Source: Lachnospiraceae bacterium
GTDB taxonomy: Bacteria; Bacillota; Clostridia; Lachnospirales; Lachnospiraceae
Assembly (NCBI GenBank): GCA_021770785.1
Contig: JAETQH010000034.1
Span: 1-46,253, forward strand
Direction: 5' to 3'
DNA: 46,253 bases
Shown here: positions 1 to 7,182 of the stretch, one piece after another
Layout of the letters: each line of letters opens with the position of its first letter
Position numbering within the stretch: the stretch's first letter is position 1
Position numbers and translations under genes: made by a program
The notes under the pieces: model-generated
Database searches by the model: none
The model's input: only the letters and a program-made list of their open reading frames with translations
Told to the model about the DNA's origin: nothing

Positions 1-2
1 CT

Positions 3-152
3 AATCAGGCAGCTAAGATGAGAGAGATGCTTTCCATCTACAATCTGGGCTCGGGAAGTTCTTTTTCTTTTAAAAACTCTTCCTATCAGAACTCTGCATC
101 AAGCGAAAATGAGCAGTTGATTTCTCTCGGAGATGAATTTGACAAGTATTAA
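3..152 (+). CDS. 3' end of an unidentified gene, possibly a methyl-accepting chemotaxis protein
   Basis: An open frame enters from the left edge and ends with TAA at 150-152, giving 49 residues with no start in the window. The first residues (NQAAKMREMLSIYNL) resemble the end of the cytoplasmic signalling coiled coil of methyl-accepting chemotaxis proteins, followed by a Ser/Asn-rich linker and an acidic tail ending GDEFDKY, where some receptors carry a CheR/CheB tether. That family guess is weak because only the last 49 residues are visible. The upstream sequence would decide it. Confidence 0.5.
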   Translation, partial: NQAAKMREMLSIYNLGSGSSFSFKNSSYQNSASSENEQLISLGDEFDKY

Positions 153-180
153 AGAAAATTTGTAATTGATACCTTATAGG

Positions 181-214
181 CTTCCCCATTGGCTGATGCT
201 GATGGGGAAAGCAT
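181..214 (+). terminator. Weak hairpin after the first gene
   Basis: The arms GCTTCCCCAT and ATGGGGAAAGC pair with a one-base bulge around a 12-base loop, about 30 bases after the stop codon. The following sequence is AT-rich but has no clean U tract, so this is only a tentative terminator. Confidence 0.35.
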
Positions 215-286
215 TGGGGAATAAAAATTTTCCCTAATAAAATAGTCAGAATCGGCACTTTCAAAGCAAAAAAATTAAATTAGATA

Positions 287-314
287 TTGCAATTTTAGAA
301 AAATCCGATATAAT
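287..314 (+). promoter_or_regulatory. Promoter of the tRNA-Thr gene
   Basis: TTGCAA (287-292), a 16-base spacer and a perfect TATAAT (309-314) form a sigmaA-type promoter about 44 bases before the mature tRNA 5' end. Confidence 0.75.
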
Positions 315-357
315 AATCTCATGTGGTATTTTATAGAAAGTATTGCCGCATAGTTAT

Positions 358-430
<73 letters not shown>

Positions 431-442
431 TATAAAAGGTAG

Positions 443-489
443 AGCTCTCAATATTTCAATTACGAGGTATTCGGGAGTTTTATTTTTTA
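443..489 (+). terminator. Probable terminator after tRNA-Thr
   Basis: GCTCTCAATA and TATTCGGGAG pair imperfectly (with a G-U pair and a bulge) around a loop of about 14 bases and are followed by the T-rich run TTTTATTTTTT. The position right after the tRNA fits a terminator, but the stem is weak. Confidence 0.45.
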
Positions 490-499
490 TAAGGGAGCA

Positions 500-556
500 G
501 TCCGCAGACAAAAAAAGCGGACAAGTCTGCCCGGTTTTATATAGATTAGAAACCGG
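500..556 (+). promoter_or_regulatory. Structured leader before the BMP gene
   Basis: Two mutually exclusive stems overlap: GTCCGC(500-505)/GCGGAC(517-522) and GCAGAC(504-509)/GTCTGC(525-530). A third stem, CCGGTTT(531-537)/AAACCGG(550-556), lies just before the ribosome binding site. This arrangement could allow a conformational switch in the leader. It does not match any riboswitch class I recognise. Confidence 0.4.
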
Positions 557-580
557 ACAATATCACAGGAGGAAAACATT

Positions 581-1756
581 ATGAAGAAAAAGGTAATGAG
601 CTTACTGTTGGCAGCAGCAATGACAGCTTCCCTGTTCGCAGGTTGTGGCAATTCGGGTAATGGCACAGCAGGCAGCAACGGAACATCGGACGGCGCAGCG
701 GAGACCGATGGGGTTGACAATGCAGTAGAGAGTACCGAGAGCAGTGCCGCAGATGATACCTCAGCAGACGGTTACGAGTTAGCCCTCGTTATCGACGTGG
801 GAACGATTGATGACAAGTCATTTAACCAAGGTTCCTGGGAAGGTATTCAGAAATACGCAGAGGAGAGCGGTGTTGCATCAAAATACTACAAGTCAGCAGA
901 GGCAACCACAGACTCTTTTATGGAAACGATTGAATTAGCCATCGAGGGCGGTGCAAAAACAGTAGTCTGCCCCGGTTTCTTATTTGAAGAGCCTATCTAT
1001 AATTTACAGACCCAATATCCAGAGGTTCATTTTATTTTAGTAGACGGTGTACCGCATGATGCAGACAATAACTACAATACGGCAGAAAATACCATGCCGA
1101 TTCTTTACGAAGAGGATGAGGCAGGTTTCCTTGCAGGTTATGCAGCAGTGAAAGACGGTTACACCAAGCTTGGCTTCATGGGCGGTCTTGCTCTTCCGGC
1201 AGTTATCCGTTACGGTTATGGTTTTCTTGCAGGCGCTAATTATGCAGCAGAGGAAATGGGGATTGACGGTGTGGAAGTAACCTATTACTATACAGGTTCC
1301 TTTGATGCAACACCGGAAGCACAGACCATGGCAGCTTCTTGGTATCAGGCAGGAACCGAGGTGATTTTCGCCTGCGGAGGTTCTGTAGGAAATTCCGTTA
1401 TGGCAGCGGCAGAGGCATCTGAGGGTGCAAAGGTAATCGGTGTTGACGTTGACCAGTCCTCTGAGTCTGAGACCGTTATCACATCTGCGATGAAGATGTT
1501 ATCCAACTCCGTATATGATGCAGTGAAATCTGTTTATGACGGTTCCTTCAAGGGAGGAGAGACAGCCACTTTTAACGCAGCAAACGACGGTGTGGGACTT
1601 CCCATGGATACCTCTAAATTTGAGACTTTCACACAGGCAGATTATGACACTGTTTACGCAGCTATCGTTGCAGGCGACATCACCATTGACAATGATACCG
1701 ACAAAGAAATCAGCGACCTTGGCTTAACCAAAGTAACAGTCACCGAGGTACAGTAA
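581..1756 (+). CDS. BMP-family nucleoside ABC transporter substrate-binding lipoprotein
   Basis: This 391-residue protein is the likely extracellular receptor of a nucleoside importer (BMP/PnrA/NupN family). The signal peptide MKKKVMSLLLAAAMTASLF ends in the lipobox LFAGC, predicting lipidation at Cys22. A Gly/Ser/Asp-rich linker follows to about residue 65, then the periplasmic-binding fold starts at YELALVIDVGTIDDKSFNQ, the conserved family opening. AGGAGG lies 8 bases before the ATG. It heads a block with an ABC ATPase, two permeases, deoC and udk, which supports a nucleoside substrate. A terminator-like hairpin downstream (1913-1942) could make this gene more highly expressed than the rest, as is common for binding proteins. 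The exact nucleoside is not readable from sequence. Confidence 0.93.
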   Translation: MKKKVMSLLLAAAMTASLFAGCGNSGNGTAGSNGTSDGAAETDGVDNAVESTESSAADDTSADGYELALVIDVGTIDDKSFNQGSWEGIQKYAEESGVASKYYKSAEATTDSFMETIELAIEGGAKTVVCPGFLFEEPIYNLQTQYPEVHFILVDGVPHDADNNYNTAENTMPILYEEDEAGFLAGYAAVKDGYTKLGFMGGLALPAVIRYGYGFLAGANYAAEEMGIDGVEVTYYYTGSFDATPEAQTMAASWYQAGTEVIFACGGSVGNSVMAAAEASEGAKVIGVDVDQSSESETVITSAMKMLSNSVYDAVKSVYDGSFKGGETATFNAANDGVGLPMDTSKFETFTQADYDTVYAAIVAGDITIDNDTDKEISDLGLTKVTVTEVQ

Positions 1757-1757
1757 A

Positions 1758-1897
1758 GAATAACCTCGCACGTCAAAGGTGCGAGGTTATTCGCTACCCA
1801 AACGAAGCGAAGCGGAGTTCGGGTTTCCCGAAGGCACGTCAAAGGTGCGAGGTTATTCGCTACCCAAACGAAGCGAAGCGGAGTTCGGGTTTCCCGA
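1758..1897 (+). repeat. Tandem hairpin repeat (2 x 64 bp, period 66)
   Basis: A 64-base unit occurs identically at 1768-1831 and 1834-1897. The first copy is preceded by bases that create a perfect 14-bp stem (1758-1771 with 1779-1792, loop GTCAAAG). Each unit also holds a second foldback, ACCCAAAC/GTTCGGGT, closed by one G-U pair if transcribed from the plus strand. The exact identity of the copies indicates a recent duplication. No ORF or ribosome binding site is associated. Confidence 0.9.
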
Positions 1898-1912
1898 TGT
1901 AAATTTTATAAG

Positions 1913-1942
1913 AAGGGGTGCTTGTAACAGCACCCCTTTTAT
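1913..1942 (+). terminator. Intrinsic terminator or attenuator after the BMP gene
   Basis: AAGGGGTGC (1913-1921) and GCACCCCTT (1930-1938) form a perfect 9-bp stem with an 8-base loop, followed by a short T-rich run. Because the transporter genes follow on the same strand, it may be a partial terminator that sets the ratio of binding protein to the rest. Confidence 0.75.
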
Positions 1943-2034
1943 TGTAAAATAATAAATAATATGGGAGCGTTTTTTATACAGTTTTCCGGTATAAAATAAT
2001 TAGGAGAGGATAAAAACAGGGGGAATGCGAAAGA

Positions 2035-3579
2035 ATGGAGAAACAGATGGACTATATTATCGAAATGTTAGATATCACAAAGGAATTTCCGGGTATTATC
2101 GCAAATGACCACATTACACTCCAGATAAAAAAAGGAGAAATACATGCGCTTTTAGGGGAGAACGGTGCCGGGAAATCCACGTTAATGAGTGTGCTGTTCG
2201 GCTTATATCAGCCGGAGGGCGGATGTATTAAGGTGCGGGGGAAAGAAGTAAAGATTAACAACCCGTTAGATGCCAATGCGTTGGGCATTGGTATGGTACA
2301 CCAGCATTTTAAGCTGGTTCATAATTTTACGGTGCTGCAGAACATTGTGTTAGGCAATGAGGACACAAAACACGGTCTTTTGGAAATGAAAGAGGCAAGA
2401 AAAAAGGTTGTGGAGCTGAGCCGGAAATACCATCTCTCCGTAGATCCGGATGCGGAAATACAGGATATTACCGTGGGAATGCAGCAGAGGGTTGAGATTT
2501 TAAAAATGCTTTACCGGGACAACGATATTCTGATTTTCGATGAGCCTACGGCAGTGCTGACACCGCAGGAAATCGACGAATTGATGAATATTATGCGAGA
2601 ACTGGTAAAAGAGGGCAAATCCATTATCTTTATTACCCATAAATTGAACGAAATCAAGGCGGTGGCAGACCGTTGCTCCGTTCTGCGCCGTGGAAAATAT
2701 ATCGGTACAGTGGATGTGGCGGATACCGATAAGGAGGCTCTCTCCGAGATGATGGTAGGCCATAAGGTCAGCCTTACGGTGGACAAGCAGGAGGCAAAGC
2801 CCTCAGATGTGGTGCTGGAAGTGAAAGATCTGGTGGTAAAGGATAAAAAGCAGGGGCACACAAAGGATATTATCAGGAACGTCAGTTTTCAGGTGCGGAA
2901 AGGTGAGATTGTCTGCATTGCAGGAATCGACGGAAACGGACAGACGGAATTGGTGGAAGCTGTCACCGGAATGATAAAAGCGGACGGGGGAACCGTCTAT
3001 GTAAAGGGAGAGGATATGACGAAAAAATCCATCCGCTACCGGAATACCCATGGGATGTCCCATATTCCGGAGGACCGCCATAAGCACGGATTGGTATTAG
3101 ACTATTCCTTAGAGGAAAATCTAGTGTTGCAGGACTATTTTGAACCGAGATTCCAAAATCATGGATTTATCCGGCAGAATGAGGTGACGGCTTACGCAGA
3201 GAAATTAATTGAAAAATATGATATCCGAAGCGGGCAGGGAGCTGTGACGAAGGTCAGGAGCATGTCCGGCGGCAATCAGCAGAAAGCCATTATCGCCAGG
3301 GAGATATCCAAAAATCCTGAAGTACTTGTGGCAGTGCAGCCCACCAGAGGTCTTGATGTGGGGGCGATAGAGTTTATCCATAAACAGATTGTGGCAGAGC
3401 GTGATGCAGGGGCAGGGGTTTTGCTGGTGTCCTTAGAGTTAGAAGAGGTAATGAACTTAAGCGATAGGATTCTGGTGATTTATGAGGGAGAGCTTGTGGC
3501 GGACCTCAATCCGAAGGAAACCACGGTACAGGAACTTGGACTTTATATGGCAGGTTCAAAACGGAAGGAGGTAAAATAG
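2035..3579 (+). CDS. Nucleoside ABC transporter, two-domain ATP-binding protein (NupO-like)
   Basis: This 514-residue protein has two fused ABC ATPase domains, as in sugar and nucleoside importers of the RbsA/NupO type. The first domain has Walker A GENGAGKST (residues 41-49), a variant signature (DITVGMQQR) and Walker B ILIFDEPTAVLT. The second has a degenerate P-loop (GIDGNGQTE) and the signature MSGGNQQK. Degeneracy of one site is normal in this family, and the second domain here has VAVQPTRGLDVG instead of a canonical Walker B. Start: ATG 2035 is preceded by GGGGG at 11 bases; ATG 2047 is a possible alternative. It lies one base upstream of the first permease gene, so the two are surely co-transcribed. 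Confidence 0.93.
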   Translation: MEKQMDYIIEMLDITKEFPGIIANDHITLQIKKGEIHALLGENGAGKSTLMSVLFGLYQPEGGCIKVRGKEVKINNPLDANALGIGMVHQHFKLVHNFTVLQNIVLGNEDTKHGLLEMKEARKKVVELSRKYHLSVDPDAEIQDITVGMQQRVEILKMLYRDNDILIFDEPTAVLTPQEIDELMNIMRELVKEGKSIIFITHKLNEIKAVADRCSVLRRGKYIGTVDVADTDKEALSEMMVGHKVSLTVDKQEAKPSDVVLEVKDLVVKDKKQGHTKDIIRNVSFQVRKGEIVCIAGIDGNGQTELVEAVTGMIKADGGTVYVKGEDMTKKSIRYRNTHGMSHIPEDRHKHGLVLDYSLEENLVLQDYFEPRFQNHGFIRQNEVTAYAEKLIEKYDIRSGQGAVTKVRSMSGGNQQKAIIAREISKNPEVLVAVQPTRGLDVGAIEFIHKQIVAERDAGAGVLLVSLELEEVMNLSDRILVIYEGELVADLNPKETTVQELGLYMAGSKRKEVK

Positions 3580-3580
3580 C

Positions 3581-4678
3581 ATGAAACGAAAGAGAGACAG
3601 CATTGGATTTTTATCCTCCCTGTTCGCCATTGTGGTAGGTCTTCTGGTAGGATTTCTGATTTTGCTGGTAAGTAATCCAAGTCAGGCGGGAGCGGGCTTC
3701 TGGACCATTATCACAGGTCCGCTGACCCATGGCAGCAAGGGGGTGGGACAGGTATTTTATTACGCCACACCGATTATCCTGACGGGTTTATCCGTTGGAT
3801 TTGCCTTTAAGACGGGGCTGTTTAACATCGGTTCTTCGGGACAGTTTATCATGGGTGCATTTGCGGCGGTTGTGGTAGGTATCAAGGGAGAGGCCCTAGG
3901 CAGTGTGCAGTGGGTGGTGGCTCTGTTTACGGCAATCCTTGCAGGAGCCATCTGGGGAGCCATTCCCGGACTGGTAAAAGCCTATTTTAATGTAAATGAA
4001 GTAATTGCCTGTATCATGACGAATTATATTGGTATGTATCTGGTGAATTATCTGGTGTCCACCAATAAAGGCTTATATGACAAAATCCACAACTATTCCA
4101 AGAGCGTGGCGGAAACGGCGAATATCCCCAGGATGGGGCTGGACAAGATTTTTGAGGGCTCTAGTGTCAATGGAGGTTTTTTCATTGCGGTGATTGCAGC
4201 TGTTGTGATTTATATTCTGTTAAATAGGACTACCTTCGGTTATGAATTAAAGGCTGCGGGTTTTAACAAGGATGCAAGTAAATATGCAGGAATGAATGAA
4301 AAGAGAAACATTGTACTTTCCATGGCAATCGCAGGGGCTTTATCCGGCCTTGCGGGAGCATTATTATACCTTGCGGGTTCCGGAAAGCACATTGAGATTC
4401 AGGACGTGCTGGCGGGAGAGGGCTTTACAGGTATTTCCGTGGCATTGTTAGGACTTTCTAATCCCCTGGGAATCTTATTGGCAGGTATTTTTATCGCTTA
4501 TATCACAGCCGGAGGATTTTATTTACAGCTGCTTAATTTCTCCACGGAGATTATTGATATTATCATCGCAGTTATTATTTACTTCTCTGCATTTTCCTTA
4601 TTTGTGCGGGTAATCATTACTAGGATGCAGAAAAAGAAAGAGGATGCAAAGGCAGCGGAAAAAGGAGGTAAAAAATAA
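3581..4678 (+). CDS. Nucleoside ABC transporter permease (NupP-like)
   Basis: This 365-residue polytopic membrane protein belongs to the BPD_transp_2 permease family (LivH/RbsC/NupP type). Hydrophobic segments occur throughout, with the family-typical FKTGLFNIGSSGQFIMGA near residue 75-92 and the cytoplasmic coupling stretch ELKAAGFNKDASKYAGMN near residue 225. The C-terminus is a short Lys-rich cytoplasmic tail. GGAGG in the end of the ATPase gene serves as its ribosome binding site. Its stop overlaps the next gene's start (TAATG). It should pair with the following permease as a heterodimer; the family and neighbours give the role, while substrate choice is inferred from deoC and udk. Confidence 0.92.
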   Translation: MKRKRDSIGFLSSLFAIVVGLLVGFLILLVSNPSQAGAGFWTIITGPLTHGSKGVGQVFYYATPIILTGLSVGFAFKTGLFNIGSSGQFIMGAFAAVVVGIKGEALGSVQWVVALFTAILAGAIWGAIPGLVKAYFNVNEVIACIMTNYIGMYLVNYLVSTNKGLYDKIHNYSKSVAETANIPRMGLDKIFEGSSVNGGFFIAVIAAVVIYILLNRTTFGYELKAAGFNKDASKYAGMNEKRNIVLSMAIAGALSGLAGALLYLAGSGKHIEIQDVLAGEGFTGISVALLGLSNPLGILLAGIFIAYITAGGFYLQLLNFSTEIIDIIIAVIIYFSAFSLFVRVIITRMQKKKEDAKAAEKGGKK

Positions 4679-5631
4679 TGGATACGTTATATCTGGTATT
4701 TCAGCAGACAATGTTTTTTACCATACCGTTGTTATTAGTGGCATTGGGCGGTATGTTTTCGGAGCGCTCCGGTATCATCAACATTGCCTTAGAGGGCATT
4801 ATGATTATGGGAGCATTTACCAGCATTTTATTTATTAATCTGACACAGGATAAACTGAGCGGGCAGGTACAGCTTTTGCTGGCAATCCTAATTGCGGCGG
4901 GAACCGGAATTATCTTTTCCCTGTTTCATGCGTTTGCGTCCGTTAATATGAAAGCAGACCAGACCATCAGCGGTACGGCGTTAAACCTTTTTGCCCCGGC
5001 TTTTGCCATTTTCGTAGCGCGACGTATCGGCGGCACACAGCAGGTGCAGTTTAAGAATACTTTTCGTATTGAATCAGTTCCTGTGCTGGGAGATATTCCG
5101 GTCATCGGTGATTTACTCTTTAAAAACACTTATATCACCACGTATATTGGTTTGGTTATATTGGTGATTTCAGTGATAGTGATTTACCGCACTCGTTTTG
5201 GCTTACGCTTAAGAGCCTGCGGCGAGCACCCACAGGCAGCGGATTCCGTAGGTATCAATGTCTATAAGATGCAGTATGCCGGAGTGATTATTTCCGGGGC
5301 GTTAGGAGGGCTTGGGGGACTGGTTTTCGTAGTACCCACCTCCACTAACTTCAATGCCACTGTGGCAGGCTATGGTTTCCTTGCCTTGGCAGTACTGATT
5401 TTCGGACAGTGGCATCCGGTAAAAATCCTTGGGGCAGCCTTTTTCTTCGGTTTGATGAAAACCGTTGCGGCTTCTTATTCCGCGATTCCCGTGCTTGCCA
5501 CCAGCGGAATCCCAAGCTATATTTATAAGATGATACCTTATATCGCAACCCTGATTGTCCTGATATTTACATCGAAAAATTCCCAGGCGCCTAAGGCGGA
5601 GGGAATCCCGTATGATAAGGGACAAAGATGA
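4678..5631 (+). CDS. Nucleoside ABC transporter permease (NupQ-like)
   Basis: This 317-residue membrane protein is the second BPD_transp_2-type permease of the importer. It has the family hallmark ERSGIINIALEGIMIMGAF near residues 28-46 and the coupling stretch GLRLRACGEHPQAADSVGI near residue 178. The start ATG overlaps the stop of the preceding permease by one base, with AAAGGAGG upstream, so translation is probably coupled. The gene ends three bases before the hairpin repeat array at 5634. BMP, ATPase and two permeases together make a complete NupNOPQ-type importer. Confidence 0.92.
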   Translation: MDTLYLVFQQTMFFTIPLLLVALGGMFSERSGIINIALEGIMIMGAFTSILFINLTQDKLSGQVQLLLAILIAAGTGIIFSLFHAFASVNMKADQTISGTALNLFAPAFAIFVARRIGGTQQVQFKNTFRIESVPVLGDIPVIGDLLFKNTYITTYIGLVILVISVIVIYRTRFGLRLRACGEHPQAADSVGINVYKMQYAGVIISGALGGLGGLVFVVPTSTNFNATVAGYGFLALAVLIFGQWHPVKILGAAFFFGLMKTVAASYSAIPVLATSGIPSYIYKMIPYIATLIVLIFTSKNSQAPKAEGIPYDKGQR

Positions 5632-5633
5632 TA

Positions 5634-5827
5634 GGGTGATTTGCCTTGAGGGCAAATCACCCGGAAGAATGCAAAAGCGGCATTCTTCCCAGTGAGAGTA
5701 TGAGAGGCAAATCACCCGGAGGAATGCAAAAGCGGCATTCTTCCCAGTGAGAGTATGAGAGGCAAATCGCCCGGAGGAATGCAAAAGCGGCATTCTTCCC
5801 AGTGAGAATATGAGAGGCAAATCACCC
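5634..5827 (+). repeat. Tandem hairpin repeat array (3.2 x 55 bp)
   Basis: Units start at 5651, 5706 and 5761 with a partial fourth at 5816-5827. Each unit contains GGCAAATCACCC and a 10-bp stem GGARGAATGC/GCATTCTTCC around AAAAGCG. The A-to-G change in units 2 and 3 keeps pairing as G-U in a plus-strand RNA. An inverted copy, GGGTGATTTGCC, occurs once at 5634-5645 and can pair with any of the four direct copies; with the first it forms a perfect 12-bp hairpin. The array separates the permease gene from deoC. There are no unique spacers, so this is not a CRISPR. Confidence 0.92.
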
Positions 5828-5864
5828 TAAGAAAGGAAAATCTGAATAGGAAGGAGCATAGATA

Positions 5865-6509
5865 ATGATAGATACAAAGTATTTTGACCATACGATTTTG
5901 AAGGCGGAGGCGACGGAGGCACAGGTGGCGAAAATCTGTGAGGAGGCACTGGCGCACGATTTTGCTTCGGTCTGCGTGAACCAGTATTACACGAAGTTTG
6001 TGGCAGAAAAGTTGAAGGGTTCTGACGTGAAGGTGTGTACGGTAGTGGGTTTTCCTCTGGGAATGTCGGAGACGAGGGTGAAGGCATTTGAGACGAAGGC
6101 TGCCATCGAGGACGGTGCCACGGAAGTAGACATGGTGATTAATGTGGGGGCGCTGAAGGATAAAAAGTACGATTATGTGCGAAACGACATCAAAACCTTG
6201 AAGGAAGTCTGCGGAAAAGACGTGGTATTGAAGGTAATCATTGAGACTTGCCTTTTGACAGACGAGGAGAAAATCAGGGCATGTGAGCTTTCCAAAGAGG
6301 CGGGAGCGGACTTTGTAAAGACCTCCACCGGTTTTTCCACCGGGGGTGCAAAGGCGGAGGATGTGGCGCTGATGCGCAAAACCGTGGGAGAAGAGATGGG
6401 AGTGAAGGCTTCCGGCGGCATTCATACGGCAGAGGAGGCACAGGCGATGATTGATGCAGGTGCCAGCCGTCTTGGAACCAGCGCAACTCTTGCGATTATC
6501 GGAAAGTAG
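5865..6509 (+). CDS. deoC: Deoxyribose-phosphate aldolase
   Basis: DeoC cleaves 2-deoxyribose-5-phosphate to glyceraldehyde-3-phosphate and acetaldehyde, letting deoxynucleoside sugar enter central metabolism. The 214-residue protein has the class I aldolase residues: Schiff-base Lys152 in FVKTSTGF, Asp89 in VDMVIN and the second active-site Lys181 in KASGG. The length is normal. AGGAAGGAG precedes the ATG. It lies after the nucleoside importer and seven bases before udk, so the cluster couples uptake with catabolism and salvage. The upstream repeat array may influence its transcription. Confidence 0.96.
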   Translation: MIDTKYFDHTILKAEATEAQVAKICEEALAHDFASVCVNQYYTKFVAEKLKGSDVKVCTVVGFPLGMSETRVKAFETKAAIEDGATEVDMVINVGALKDKKYDYVRNDIKTLKEVCGKDVVLKVIIETCLLTDEEKIRACELSKEAGADFVKTSTGFSTGGAKAEDVALMRKTVGEEMGVKASGGIHTAEEAQAMIDAGASRLGTSATLAIIGK

Positions 6510-6516
6510 GAGAGTT

Positions 6517-7140
6517 ATGGATACAATATTAATTGGAATTGCCGGAGGGACGGGAAGCGGAAAGACCACTCTGGCAAATAGATTAGTGGAAAGCTTTGGC
6601 GGGGATGAGGTGAGTATTCTCCGCCATGACAACTATTACCGCCGCCATGATGATATGGAATATGAAGAGCGGACGAAACTCAATTATGACCATCCGGATG
6701 CCTTTGATACGGAGCTTTTGTGTGAGCATATCAGAGCCTTAAAGGCGGGGAAGAGCATTCGGATGCCAGTGTACGATTATTCCTTACATAACCGTTCGGA
6801 CAGGACCATCGAGGTGAAGCCTGCACCTGTCATTGTCTTAGAGGGAATTTTGATTTTTGCGGAAGTCTCTCTCTGTGAACTGATGGACATTAAAGTTTTT
6901 GTGGACACGGATGCGGACGTGCGGATTTTAAGGAGAATTGTAAGGGATGTTAAGCATCGGGGGCGTTCTCTTGACAGTGTCATCAGTCAGTATTTAACTA
7001 CGGTAAAGCCTATGCATGAGCAGTTTGTGGAACCTAGCAAGCGCCGGGCGGATATCATTATCCCGGAGGGCGGGGAAAATAGGGTGGCACTTGATATGCT
7101 GATACAGAGGGTGAGAAAGCATTTAGCGGTAACGGAATAA
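6517..7140 (+). CDS. udk: Uridine kinase / nucleoside kinase family protein
   Basis: This 207-residue P-loop kinase probably phosphorylates uridine or cytidine to the monophosphate in pyrimidine salvage. Walker A is GGTGSGKTT (residues 10-18). The family motifs RHDNYYRRHDDM, NYDHPDAFD, MPVYDYSLHNR and VLEGILIF are all visible. The frame is open further upstream, but ATG 6517 is chosen because AGGAG lies just before it and the P-loop then has its usual N-terminal position. It begins 7 bases after deoC and ends at a strong bidirectional terminator. Substrate within the uridine kinase/phosphoribulokinase family is inferred from motifs and context. Confidence 0.93.
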   Translation: MDTILIGIAGGTGSGKTTLANRLVESFGGDEVSILRHDNYYRRHDDMEYEERTKLNYDHPDAFDTELLCEHIRALKAGKSIRMPVYDYSLHNRSDRTIEVKPAPVIVLEGILIFAEVSLCELMDIKVFVDTDADVRILRRIVRDVKHRGRSLDSVISQYLTTVKPMHEQFVEPSKRRADIIIPEGGENRVALDMLIQRVRKHLAVTE

Positions 7141-7182
7141 AATACAAAAGCGGGAGGCAGCAAAACCTCCCGCTTTTGTATT
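7141..7182. terminator. Bidirectional terminator between udk and rqcH
   Basis: A perfect 17-bp stem (7141-7157 with 7166-7182) with the loop CAGCAAAA has A/T tracts on both sides, so it can end transcripts from both convergent genes. It begins at the base after the udk stop codon and overlaps the rqcH stop codon. Confidence 0.93.

Noticed and set aside
431..580. Purine riboswitch before the BMP gene
   Set aside because: The leader lacks the three-way junction core and the loop sequences of the purine class.
5302..5820. 172-residue minus-strand ORF
   Set aside because: It is built from the 55-bp repeats plus the antisense of the permease gene; its repetitive sequence follows the array and there is no supporting start signal.
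5634..5827. CRISPR array
   Set aside because: The repeats are directly adjacent with no variable spacers, and no cas genes are in the window.
5712..6632. 306-residue minus-strand ORF
   Set aside because: It is antisense to deoC and the start of udk, both strongly supported on the plus strand, and its composition is Cys/His/Leu-rich as expected of a shadow frame.
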